From NCBI GenBank assembly GCA_009193035.1, contig SWDT01000182.1, positions 124,001-188,000 on the forward strand: a stretch of 64,000 nt of DNA. Reading direction: 5' to 3'. The stretch comes from Halicephalobus mephisto. Lineage: Eukaryota > Nematoda > Chromadorea > Rhabditida > Panagrolaimidae. Positions 54,742 through 64,000 of this stretch are shown piece after piece (position 1 is the first letter of the stretch; every line of letters starts with the position of its first letter). The position numbers were made by a program, and so were the translations under genes. The notes beneath the pieces were generated by a model that worked only from the letters and a program-made list of their open reading frames with translations, was not told the DNA's origin and searched no databases.

Positions 54742-56417
54742 ATGGGCGCGAAGCAATCGTTGCAAGGTGGTCAAGTTGACGTAAGTTTTCATATAAAATT
54801 GTTTTTACTCATTTTGTTTTTGTTTTTAAGAACTTTGTAGTTATATCAGTGATAAAGCTCACATGACGATTTTTCAGAGACGACCACGATCAAACTCGGT
54901 GATGGAATCGAATTTACAGCCTCCAGGTCCTGCTAGAAGGACAGCATCCCATATTGGGACTCATAGGAACCACAGTAATGTAAGTAGTAAAGTGGATGGA
55001 ATTTGTAGTTTTTACAATGAGCAAAATAATCCATTTTCGATGAGGATGCTTTGGTGTTATGAATTTTTAAATATTAGTGTTTTCATATGTAATAACTAAC
55101 ATGAAACAGAACAGGATTTTATGTGCTGTATAATCCTAATATAGACTATTTCAGATCCGTTTAGACAATATTTTTTGAAAATATTGATTACGAAATAATG
55201 TAGGATTACCGCTGAATTGTCGCGTAGCTTGTTTTCATTTCTAAGAAGTTCTAAAAATTCGTGCTGGAATAATTTTACAAAAGATTTATGATTTTTATTA
55301 TTGATTACGAAATAATATAAGATTATGGTAAGATTATCACGTAGTTTGCTTCCATTTCTAAGAAGTTCTAAAAATTCGTGCTGGAATAATTTTACAAAAG
55401 ATTTATGATTTTTATTATTGATTACGAAATAACATAGGATTATGGTAAGATTACCATGTAGTTTGCTTCCATTTCTAAGAAGTTCTAAAAATTCCTATTA
55501 AGATGCTTTCATTGAGAAATTTATATATTGTTGATTACGAAATTGTACAGGATTATATAGTGGTTTTTGGAAATTTTCGAAAATCTATGTTAAAATAATT
55601 TTGTGAAAAATATTAGTTTTTCAATATCTTTAAGTATTTTTCATATATGATCTTTGATTTTCGAAAATGTGTTTTGAATGGTTTTAATTTACAAATTTCA
55701 GCTGTATTTTAGTGGAATATTATTTTTAAAAATTAATTCCAAAATTGTGTTATAAAACTACCACGTGAAAACACAATTGTAAATTAATTTGAATTTTTAA
55801 CAATTTTGAAAAATTCGTGTCGAGATAATTTTATAAATTTACAATGTTTATAATGCGATTTTTAGGATCGAAGTTCTTCAGATGAAGATGATGAAGTTAT
55901 TTTGGCAAATGTTCCTGGTCAATCACAGACAATTCATGGAAGTGGATTGAGGATTTCAATGCGTTCTCCACGTGCTGCTCTACTTCAAGCTATGAGTGCT
56001 CCTGGACCGAGTTCTTCAAGACAAGGAAACAGACGAGCTGTACCTATTTTGAGATTTATAGGTATAGATTTTTAATTAAATTGTTTAAATGTTATTTTTT
56101 TTAGCCGGTCATGATGTTGAATGTCCTGTATGTCACAAAAGAGTGCCTTCAGACGATGTTGAAGTTCATTTAGTAATGTGTTTTACTAAACCACAACTTG
56201 CTTATAATGGTAAGGTTTTGATTTCTACATATTAATGGTGGTTTTTTTAGAAGAAGTACTCGAAGAATCACGGGGCGAATGTTCTATTTGTTTAGAAGAT
56301 ATGGAAACTGGTCAAACTGTTGCAAGACTTGAATGTCTATGCATCTTTCACAAAAGTTGCTTAGATGAATGGTTTAAGAGGAAAAACGTGTGCCCCCAAC
56401 ATCCCGGAGACGATTAG
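54742..56417 (+). CDS. ZNRF1/2-type E3 ubiquitin ligase (zinc and RING finger)
   Basis: Exons 54742-54780, 54878-54979, 55866-56061, 56105-56209 and 56251-56417 give 202 residues (human ZNRF1 has 227, ZNRF2 242). The protein starts MGAKQSLQ, an N-myristoylation signal as in vertebrate ZNRFs. A Ser/Arg-rich middle follows, then the atypical zinc finger (CPVCHKRVPSDDVEVHLVMC) and the C-terminal RING (CSICLEDM, LECLCIFHKSC, CPQHP). In mammals ZNRF1/2 act on endosomes and lysosomes and the plasma membrane and are enriched in neurons. The start was set by the myristoyl signal. Intron 2 (886 bp) carries a repeat of about 118 bp. AATAAA at 56639-56644 suits the 3' end. Confidence 0.93.
55130..55520. 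repeat. Tandem repeat of about 118 bp in ZNRF intron 2
   Basis: TTGATTACGAAATAATATAA, TTTCTAAGAAGTTCTAAAAA and TTACAAAAGATTTATGATTT recur three times with few differences. Confidence 0.75.
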
Positions 56418-56638
56418 GCTGATCCCGACCTCAATTATCCGCCCAAAAAACCCCTCATTTCCCCTTTATGTTATTTTGCCATCAGATTTCTGCCTTCAGA
56501 GGGTCTATTGTCGGTTTTTCGTTTACTCGTTACGGTTGTTTTCTGGTCGAGATTTTTGATTTGTTCTTGTACCGGTCTTTTCCTGGATTGCCCTTAGACA
56601 TATCCAGGTACCAGGCGCTACTGTAATTACTTTACAGA

Positions 56639-56644
56639 AATAAA
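56639..56644 (+). terminator. Polyadenylation signal of the ZNRF gene
   Basis: An AATAAA hexamer lies 221 bases after the stop codon and 97 bases before the convergent yop-1 stop. Confidence 0.45.
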
Positions 56645-56740
56645 ACTAAATTCACTGGACAAATAAGATAGAATAGGATTACAAATGATCGTCAATGACG
56701 AATATTCGAACAAAAAGTAGATATTTAACCGTTGGATTTC

Positions 56741-57373
56741 TTAGTTGGGTTTAACATGGCTGTTGAAGGCAGCACGAGCATCTCCAGCGAGTTCATTGAT
56801 TTTTCCAGTCACCGAATCAATTTGACTACCGTGTTTATGAACGAATGGGCGGATGAACTTGTTATAGAGCTTCTCAGCGCCTCTGGTCATGGGTAAATGG
56901 AGGTACAAAAGGAAGAGCCATTTCGCGAGCCAGTAAATTGGGAAATAACGAGTGATAATCTCGGAGAAGAATTCGAAAACATTAAAGAGAGCAAAAACAG
57001 TCCAGTATGTCAACCACTGAGTATCATCATCCTTGTGGGGGGATTCAATAGCTTTGATCCTAAAAGCAACAAAAATAAGAAATCCATGTATGAAATCACT
57101 TACGAAATATAAGCAGGATAAAGGAATCCAGTGAAGTTGCAAAGCAATTCAGCAAACCGACCAAAAATGAGGTATAATGCATGAAGAGCAAAGAGGCCTA
57201 AAATCGATATATGAAAAAGCATTACAAATTACGAAATAACCTCCGGCGATATGAAGACGTTTGACTCCAGTTTTCTCCTCCATTACGGCAAGAGCATTCG
57301 TGATTTGACCAGGTTGGTGAAGGATCTTGTCAACATCCTGGATCATCTTCTCGACTTGTGGAGGAAGAGGCAT
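56741..57373 (-). CDS. yop-1: REEP5/Yop1-family ER-shaping membrane protein
   Basis: Exons 57373-57241, 57197-57104 and 57059-56741 give 181 residues, like REEP5 (189). The TB2/DP1/HVA22 domain is complete: [58 protein letters not shown], and [18 protein letters not shown], followed by [14 protein letters not shown]. The two long hydrophobic hairpins insert in the ER membrane and, with reticulons, shape high-curvature tubules. A TTTCAG acceptor ends 11 bases before the ATG (57386-57385 on the minus strand), as for a trans-spliced gene. The C-terminal tail is hydrophilic and ends in KPN. The gene converges with ZNRF. Confidence 0.95.
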
Positions 57374-58699
57374 CTTGAAACGGGCTGAAATTAATTCGTG
57401 ATTTATATTTACAGAACTTCACTCATAGCACGACAAAAAAAACATTGCGAGGTTGTTTTGCATTTTTAAGGAAAGACAGGCGAAAGGGAGGCCGTTCTAG
57501 ATTGAAAAGTGTTCAATTTCTGCTCTTTTTTGAGCACCAACGGCCAGACGCGAGAAACAAAAGAGCGAAAATCCTACTATTATAGAATATGACAAACAAG
57601 AATTTTTACAAAATCGTCTCGACGCGAATTTTCAGAACTCGCTAAAAATCAAGAGCAGCCTAAAATTCCAACTTCGCGCAATGATTACCACTTAACCTGA
57701 GGAAATTTCACAATTTTTTAGATATATTTTCTAATTATAAAAAGCCAGAAAACTCTTAATTTAGGGTCAGCTGGAGTCCAAAACACTTTATACTTAGGGT
57801 TTAAAGGTTATATATGAAAATACTGATAGATATTCAACCAGTTCTATAATAAAAAAGTATTTTTTCGCGAAATTATCTCGACACGAATTTTGAGAGGAAT
57901 TTAGAAATTAAAATACACTACGCCAAAATCCAGGGTGAATTCACTTCGCAACTGGAGGGTAGAATATTCCGTTTTTCGGTGGCCAAGTGAACACAGCGAT
58001 AATTCTTTCATAATTCTAAACAATTCCGTAATCAATGTGTTAAAAATAAATTCTACCTGAAGGGATCTAAAAACCCTTAGATTAGCGTCACTTGGGCACA
58101 AAGTACATAGTACATCTTCCGGGGTCAATGATTACATATGGAAATGCTGATAGGTGCTCAAGGAACCACGAAATTATAAAAAATTATATATCAATTCCTC
58201 TACCGTAGTCTCGGAGGGGATTTTTAGGATTTACTGAGAATTTAGGCCAGGTGGTAATCTCACACGATTTCGCAATCGATATTTAAGGGACACATTTTAA
58301 TTACATAAGTGTTAAACTTTCGAAATTAGAGCAGGGGATATGTAGCGATTTTAGGGATAGGAGTTTATATATGAAAGTCCCACTGGGTACTCGGGACTTA
58401 CCTAAAAATTCAATTAAAAACAAATTGCCCGAAATTAAAACAAGGATCAAATTAAAGCAAAACAAATCAAACGATGACTGGGAGGATTTTACATCCTTCT
58501 CAGCGGACTTTACTACATATCGAAACAAGTCAGAAAAGTTAGAAATAAAAACCGCAAGAGCTCGATCGAAAGCAGTGCGAGTGAGAGACAAAACAGAACA
58601 GAAAGGAATGACGGTCCTTATTTCTTTGGCGTTCCGGAATTAACAGCAAATTTTAAAAACAAACGCGTGACGAAAAAATTTATTTTTCTGGATGGATTG
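57374..58699. other. Intergenic region between yop-1 and rbg-2 (divergent)
   Basis: Contains two dispersed motifs (CGTCTCGACGCGAATTTTCA at 57613 and ATCTCGACACGAATTTTGAG at 57873) and three loosely related segments ending in GGTTATATATGAAAATACTG-like text (near 57805, 58130, 58360). 58490-58680 is GC-richer and may hold the rbg-2 promoter and 5' UTR. No gene is called here. Confidence 0.45.
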
Positions 58700-61600
58700 A
58701 TGATGTGGTGTTCTTTAACACAAGCAGTTAGTGTGGATGAGGACCAGATATCGAAAATCGACAGGTTTCTGGCCGAAGAAGCGCCGGTTTTCTCCACTCA
58801 AGGTTTGTGAATTTTCGATTTTTTCCGATACACGTTTCGTAATTTTTAAATCATTTTTTAATTTTTAAATTTAGCGAAAAAGAGAAAAGTAGAGGATGAG
58901 AACGAGGAGAGCGGAGAGGACACGGATGCCGAGAGAGAAGCTGGAGTAAAAAGATGGCAGATGGAGGTCGATTCGGTTCGTTATTTTTTGTTTATATCAG
59001 CTTCAATTTCGTGACGATTTCCAAAATCCACCGTAAGCTTCTGGAATCTTATGAATGGTTTCGAGATCTCCTAGGATCTTGTGGGAATGTTTAGAACGTT
59101 GTAGAATTCTACAGTAACTTCTGAACTTATCTGAAATCAGGATTCTAAAAAATTCATAAAAAAACTCCATAAAAAAGTTATCTCTGATTTTTACTATAGC
59201 TTTAAAATTTTGCAGAAACTTCTGGAATTTCTGAGAGGTTTTTAGAAAGCTCCAGAAGCCATCTGAAGTTAGTATTCCAGAAAGTTTTTGGAAATTCATA
59301 TAAAAAACTCAATAAAAACTATTATTTGTACTTTTTATGATGATCTCAGAATTCTGTACAACCTTCTATAGTCCTATATAAGCATTTGAAACTTCTCAGA
59401 CTCTCATAACCGCTTCTGGAATTGGGATTCTGGGAAATACAGAAATTTTTTGGAAAATTAAAAAAAATTAATTTTCAATAGGCATGATAACCTTAGAAGT
59501 CTATACACGTTCCTAGGGCCTTCTAGATTCTCATAATACTTCTAGAACTTCTCAAGCTTGAATAAAAACTTCTACAATTATCCCCTAAAATCAGAAATTT
59601 AAAAATTCATATATAAATACTTCGCAATGCCAATTTTTAATTTCTGCATTGTTGGGATTGTTTTCAGAGCGAGAGAAGCGACACAGAAACCCCAACTACG
59701 GATCACAGTAAGTGGCTGAAGCAGTCTCTGATCGGAGCCTCGAATACCCTGGATTTCGTCGCCATCGCCAATGTTCGTCGGATCGTCGTCCTGGAGAGGT
59801 CCTCAAGGAATACCCAACAGTACGACATATCCGCTACTGTCAACATAACAAAAAACATGGAAGAAAACGTAAAAGTTGAATTTTTTTATTAAATTAAAGA
59901 ATTTTTTAGGATTTTATTCATTCAATTCTGGTGCTTCCTGTGGCTTCGACGAGGAAAACAGAAGTTTCGGCTTCTGATTGGACTTGTATTATCGTCGGAC
60001 TGTCCAATGGATTCGTGAATTTTTACACAGAAAGAGGAATTTTAATTTTCTACGAAAAAGTAAGCAATTTCGGTATTACGTCAATGAGATTTGGACATTC
60101 CGTTCTGACCGGGAATCAGGAACTGGTATTCCTGTCCAGAAACAGACTTGCCGTTGTTGAAGGACATTCCCTTTTCACCACTCTGCGTCTTGCCAAAGGA
60201 CAGATTGCCAGAGGCGATAAGTCGGTGGATGAAGTATCTACGACTTTGGAATTGACTTCCAAAATTTTAAAAACTTCGCCAACTTTGAGAATTTCGGATT
60301 TTCAAATAACCGGACCTAAGAAACCATCGACGTTCGAACAGTACTCGACGGGTTCGATGTCGCCATCCGGGGTGGAAGCCCAGATCAGACCCGGATTACC
60401 GACGTATTCTACTTATTTCTGTATTTCGGAGGACGTTTTTGGAGCTTTTGTATGGCATAATTTCTTCGATCAACAAGTTAATATAAGTGATTATGTCAAC
60501 AAAGTCGCGGCGAATCTGACGTCGTATGTTCCGTCGATTGGATTCAGGAGTTTTTTAGGATTAGGAACTTCGAAAAAAGATCAACCAACAAAAATTAGCA
60601 CAAAAGATGCAAAAATTGAAACAGCGTACGTGAGACAGATGCTGAAAGACCCCGGAAGGACGGGAGACAGATTGTTCGTCGCCCCGAGGCCCTGGAACGT
60701 CCTCGCCGTGGCCGACGGATCGGCGAGAGTCCTGGTTATCGATACGGAAGTGAAAAGGATTGTGAGGATTTTTAAAGGATATAGAAATGCCAGATGTGCG
60801 TTTATTGAATCAACAGGAAATATAAAAGAATCAAAAAAACAAGTTAAAGCGTTATTTTTGGTGATTTTTGCACCTAAAAGAGGACTTTTGGAAGTTTGGA
60901 CAATGATCAATGGACCCAGAGTATCGGCCTTCAATGTGGACACTAGAGGTCGACTTCTGGCATTGCCTTCTGGAATTGATGGAATTTTAGGAACTCCTCC
61001 TGATGAAGAAATTATTTCGAAACAAGTTACAACTTCTGCTGTTTTCATGGATTCTGGTGGTCGATTTTTTGTGAGTTTTAATTTGAAAATTAAAAAAAAT
61101 AAGTTTTAATTTTTGGATTTTTTAAAAATAATTTAAAATTAAAAAAAATAACTTTTAGTTTTTAGATTTTTAAAAAATAAGTTTTAATTTTTGGATTTTT
61201 TAAAAATAATTTAAAAATTTTCAAAAATAAGTTTTAGTTTTTAGATTTTTCAAAAATAAGTTTTAATTTTTAGATTTTTGATGAGATATTATGGTATTGT
61301 ATGTTTTTGAGATTTATTGTGTCATATATGAAAATTAATGTAGAGAGGTAGATAGCAGGTTTTAAATCTCATTTATTTTATGAGTTTTTGGATTTCTCTA
61401 AGCAGGATATAGTTGAAAAATTAATTACGAAATAATATAAAATCAAAATTTTAGGCTACTTTGGTTTCTAAAATTTTCTAGAAATTCATGTTGAGACAGT
61501 TTTGTAAAAAGTTCATATATGAATTTTACAATATACGAGTGATTTGAAAAATGTGTAAAATTTAAAAATAACCATCATGTAAAATCAAAATTTTAGGTTA

Positions 61601-64000
61601 CTTTGGTTTCTAAAATTTTCTAGAAATTCAGATTGAGACAATTTTGTTTAAAATTCTTTGTTTTTTATGTACTTTTTTAGTCGATAGTTGTCCCATTTCG
61701 ATTGGCAGCTCTGGGGTCTTCTGAAGCAGCAATTCATGATGAGAATTTATTTAAAGAATTTAAATTTGAAAATTTTATTGCTGAAAACGACCTGGATGTG
61801 GACAAATTTGTGGCATTTGTGCAGACTTTGAGAACGATGTCTTACAGAAGGAAATGTGTAGAACTGGCTATTCGGTCCTCTAGACCTCTGCCAGAGACTG
61901 TATCTGAAGCAATCGGGAAATTAATGGAGTATTACGGTAACTTTGAAAACGATTCAAGTAAATCAATGTCTTCTGATTCTCATAATTTTTTTATTTTTCT
62001 TCAATTATTAGATAGAATTTTAAAATTTTATTTATTTTTGAAAAAAATTTATCCGGATGAATTGATTGAAAAAGCAGAAGAAGCGACAGATGCCTTGAAG
62101 TTGACAGAATCGGAAGTTGAAGATCTAAATTTAGATTTATTTAAAAAATCACAAAAATTAATAAATTTACCTAAATTTTTATCAATTAAAATATTCATAG
62201 ATCAATTTGATTTAAATTCTTTTTCATCAACTCCATTAACAGCAGCACAAGTTTTGGGCGGAATTGTTAATTTTGTTCCAAAAAATAATGATGGAAAATT
62301 GGCCGTTATTTATGCTATTTTTTCTCCATTTATTTTTGGTGAAATTGATCCTAAAGAAATTTTAGAAGAAGTTATTCCTTTTTCTGGTTTAGAAATTGTA
62401 AGTTTTTTGATTTTTTAAAAATAATTTAAAATTAAAAAAAATTAATTTTTTTTGAATAATTTAAAATTTAAAAAAATTAATTTTTTTTGAATAATTTAAA
62501 ATTAAAAAAAATTAATTTTTTTTGAATAATTTAAAATTAAAAAAAATTAATTTTTTTTGAATAATTTAAAATATAAAAAAATTAATTTTTTTTAAAATAA
62601 TTTAAAATTAAAAAAAATTAATTTTTTTTAAAATAATTTAAAATATAAAAAAATTAATTTTTTTGAATAATTTAAAATTAAAAAAAATTAATTTTTTTGA
62701 ATAATTTAATTGTTTTAAAATATTTTTGAATTTTTAAAATTAATTTAAGAATTTTTTAAAGATAATTCAAAATTTTCTTTAAAAGTATTAGTTTTTTAAA
62801 AAATATTTTTGATTTTTTAATAAGTTTTAAATTTTTTAATAATTTTGATTTTTTAGGAAACGGCAATCGAGTTGTTGACTACTTTTTGGTTGAGTGATAT
62901 GAATGGAAGACCGATTTCGTTTGTTTCTAGATTGGTGGAAATTTTAAAAGTTGTTCAAAAAAGTCTAGGAAAGACTTTATTACAGTCATTAGAAAGTCAA
63001 ATTCGACAAAGGTTGGTTTTTTTTAAATTTTTAGTTTTTTTAAATTTTAAATTTTTTTTAAATTTTTAGTTTTTTTTTTAATTTTTAGTTTTTTTAAATT
63101 TTAAATTTTAAATTTTTAGTTTTTTTTTAAATTTTTAGTTTTTTTAAAAAAATAACTATAAAATCAGCGATATATGTTTTTTTTGAAATTTTTGAATTTT
63201 TATCTAGAAAAAATAAAAATAAACCGTAATTCAAGGAATTTTAACGAAAATTGGTTTTTATTTTTTATAAATTTCCAAAAATTTAAATTTTTAATTTTAG
63301 TAATATTATTTCAGTGAAAACGTACAAGCTGGATTATTTTTCCTTCTTGCTGTTCGAGCTTTGAGTCGATGGGAATCTTCTAATCGAGGAGTGCCTTCTG
63401 GAGTGGAATCTGGAGTTGATGCTTTTGATGTAGATGATCAATGGGAACAAATGGATGAATATTTTGAATATTGTGAATTATTATCGAAAAATTTATCTAT
63501 ATTATCACTTTTGGATTTGTTACCTAATTCTGGCAGAGTTTCATTGAATCAATTGGCCGAGAAAGGACACGGATATTACAGGGAACAAGTAGGTACGTGG
63601 ATCGCAATTGATTTGCCAAATGAAGAAAAATTTATTTCTGTTATTAATGGTACTGAAATTGAAGAAAAAGAATTTGAAATTTTGCAAGTTTTAAGAAGAA
63701 AATTACCATTATCTTTGAAACCAGATTTGACAATTGGAGATTGTGCTTGGGAATGTGCTTCTGCGTGGTTCAAGGATGAAACAAGAAGAGTTGTGAAATT
63801 TTCGATTTCGACGAAATTTTTACAATCGTTGGATAAATGTCCAAGACTTCAACATGGATTAGCCCTGATGTTGTGGGATACTTTTGTAAGACAGCCATTT
63901 GAAAGATTATACAAATTTTTAAATGCACATGATGGTAGACGACCGCGAGACAGAGAAGCGAGAAGAGAAGTCCTGGTTTCTGATGCTGATTTGTATGAAT
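58700..64000 (+). CDS. rbg-2: RAB3GAP2 (Rab3 GAP non-catalytic subunit) RBG-2, N-terminal part
   Basis: Exons 58700-58802, 58875-58975, 59668-59868, 59910-61070, 61681-62397, 62857-63011 and 63315 to the window edge join in phase and give about 1,041 residues; the 3' end is outside. The N-terminal WD40-like domain has SDWTCIIVGLSNGFVNFYTE, VEGHSLFTTLRLAKGQIA and VRIFKGYRNARCAFIES, matching RAB3GAP2. The later part has CAWECASAWFKDE and GLALMLWDTF, also of this family. With RAB3GAP1 it forms the Rab3 GAP and Rab18 GEF complex, acting in secretion, autophagy and ER-lipid-droplet traffic. An acidic insert (about residues 37-70) follows the first exon. The start is the first ATG of the open exon; an upstream frame is also open, so it could start a little earlier. 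Introns carry TTTTTTTGAATAATTTAAAA repeats. Confidence 0.93.
59000..59640. other. rbg-2 intron 2 with GAA/TTC-rich sequence
   Basis: The region has many AGCTTCTGGAATCTTATGAA-like and TTCTGGAATTTCTGAGAG-like segments, weakly periodic, resembling the rege-1 arrays without their perfect phase. The intron (58976-59667) holds no other visible gene. Confidence 0.5.
61075..61280. repeat. AT tandem repeat at the start of rbg-2 intron 4
   Basis: Units of about 45-70 bp read AAAAATAAGTTTTAATTTTT and TTTTTAGATTTTTAAAAAAT. Three or four copies are present. Confidence 0.65.
61430..61645. repeat. Copy of the repeat family also found in the serpin intron, opposite orientation
   Basis: CAAAATTTTAGGCTACTTTG, TTTCTAAAATTTTCTAGAAA, TTGAGACAGTTTTGTAAAAA and TTCATATATGAATTTTACAA match the reverse complement of the units at 42350-42780. 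Two units are present. Confidence 0.65.
62410..62710. repeat. AT tandem repeat (about 45 bp) in rbg-2 intron 5
   Basis: About eight units read GAATAATTTAAAATTAAAAA followed by AAATTAATTTTTTTT. The array lies directly after the exon donor. Confidence 0.85.

Noticed and set aside
57901..58591. Minus-strand open frames between yop-1 and rbg-2
   Set aside because: No family resemblance, no splice partners, and they cross dispersed repeat motifs.

Overview
This is an AT-rich nuclear DNA window that most likely comes from a nematode, probably a rhabditid. The reasons are: compact genes with short introns ending in TTTTAG or TTTCAG; acceptor-like TTTCAG sites directly in front of several start codons, as expected for spliced-leader trans-splicing; same-strand genes spaced about 120-150 bp apart, like operons; a serpentine chemoreceptor of the Sri/Srh type; and orthologues of several well-known Caenorhabditis genes. 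All gene models were spliced by hand from the sequence, and each has consistent intron phases.

Layout. 1-375 is the 3' end of a proline-rich gene (+). 2617-5618 is the centralspindlin kinesin-6 ZEN-4/MKLP1 (+). 7197-12392 is an unrecognised multi-pass membrane protein (+) with a 10-residue coding minisatellite and a 2.6 kb intron full of mobile elements. 12848-13728 (-) encodes a YccV/HspQ-like domain protein, just downstream of the spliceosome-disassembly helicase DDX15/Prp43 at 13877-17284 (-); the two may form an operon. DDX15 is divergent from the mitochondrial AAA ATPase AFG1L at 17558-19824 (+). About 11 kb of repeats follows (19.8-30.8 kb). 30831-33089 is the Regnase-type RNase REGE-1 (+), flanked and interrupted by heat-shock-element-like arrays. 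33.1-37.0 kb holds MITEs and LTR-like elements. 36993-38040 is a chemoreceptor (+). 38948-40894 is a degenerate Hsp70-like protein, followed 118 bp later by a highly modified serpin at 41013-44047 (+), again possibly an operon. 44162-47261 (-) is the repulsive guidance molecule DRAG-1. 47.3-53.5 kb is repeat-rich. 54742-56417 is a ZNRF1/2-type E3 ligase (+). 56741-57373 (-) is REEP5/YOP-1. 58700 to the end is the N-terminal part of RAB3GAP2/RBG-2 (+).

The conserved genes are unrelated housekeeping and signalling functions: cytokinesis, splicing, mitochondrial quality control, mRNA decay, BMP co-reception, ubiquitination, ER shaping and Rab3/Rab18 regulation. The least conventional parts are the paired pseudo-Hsp70 and serpin genes, an RGM whose usual Asp-Pro self-cleavage site reads Tyr-Pro, arrays of phased GAA/TTC pentamers around rege-1, and a dispersed satellite with a TTGC-NN-GCAA core whose edges share a short block that looks protein-coding.

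Much of the rest is low-complexity A/T sequence and tandem repeats in which no genes are visible.
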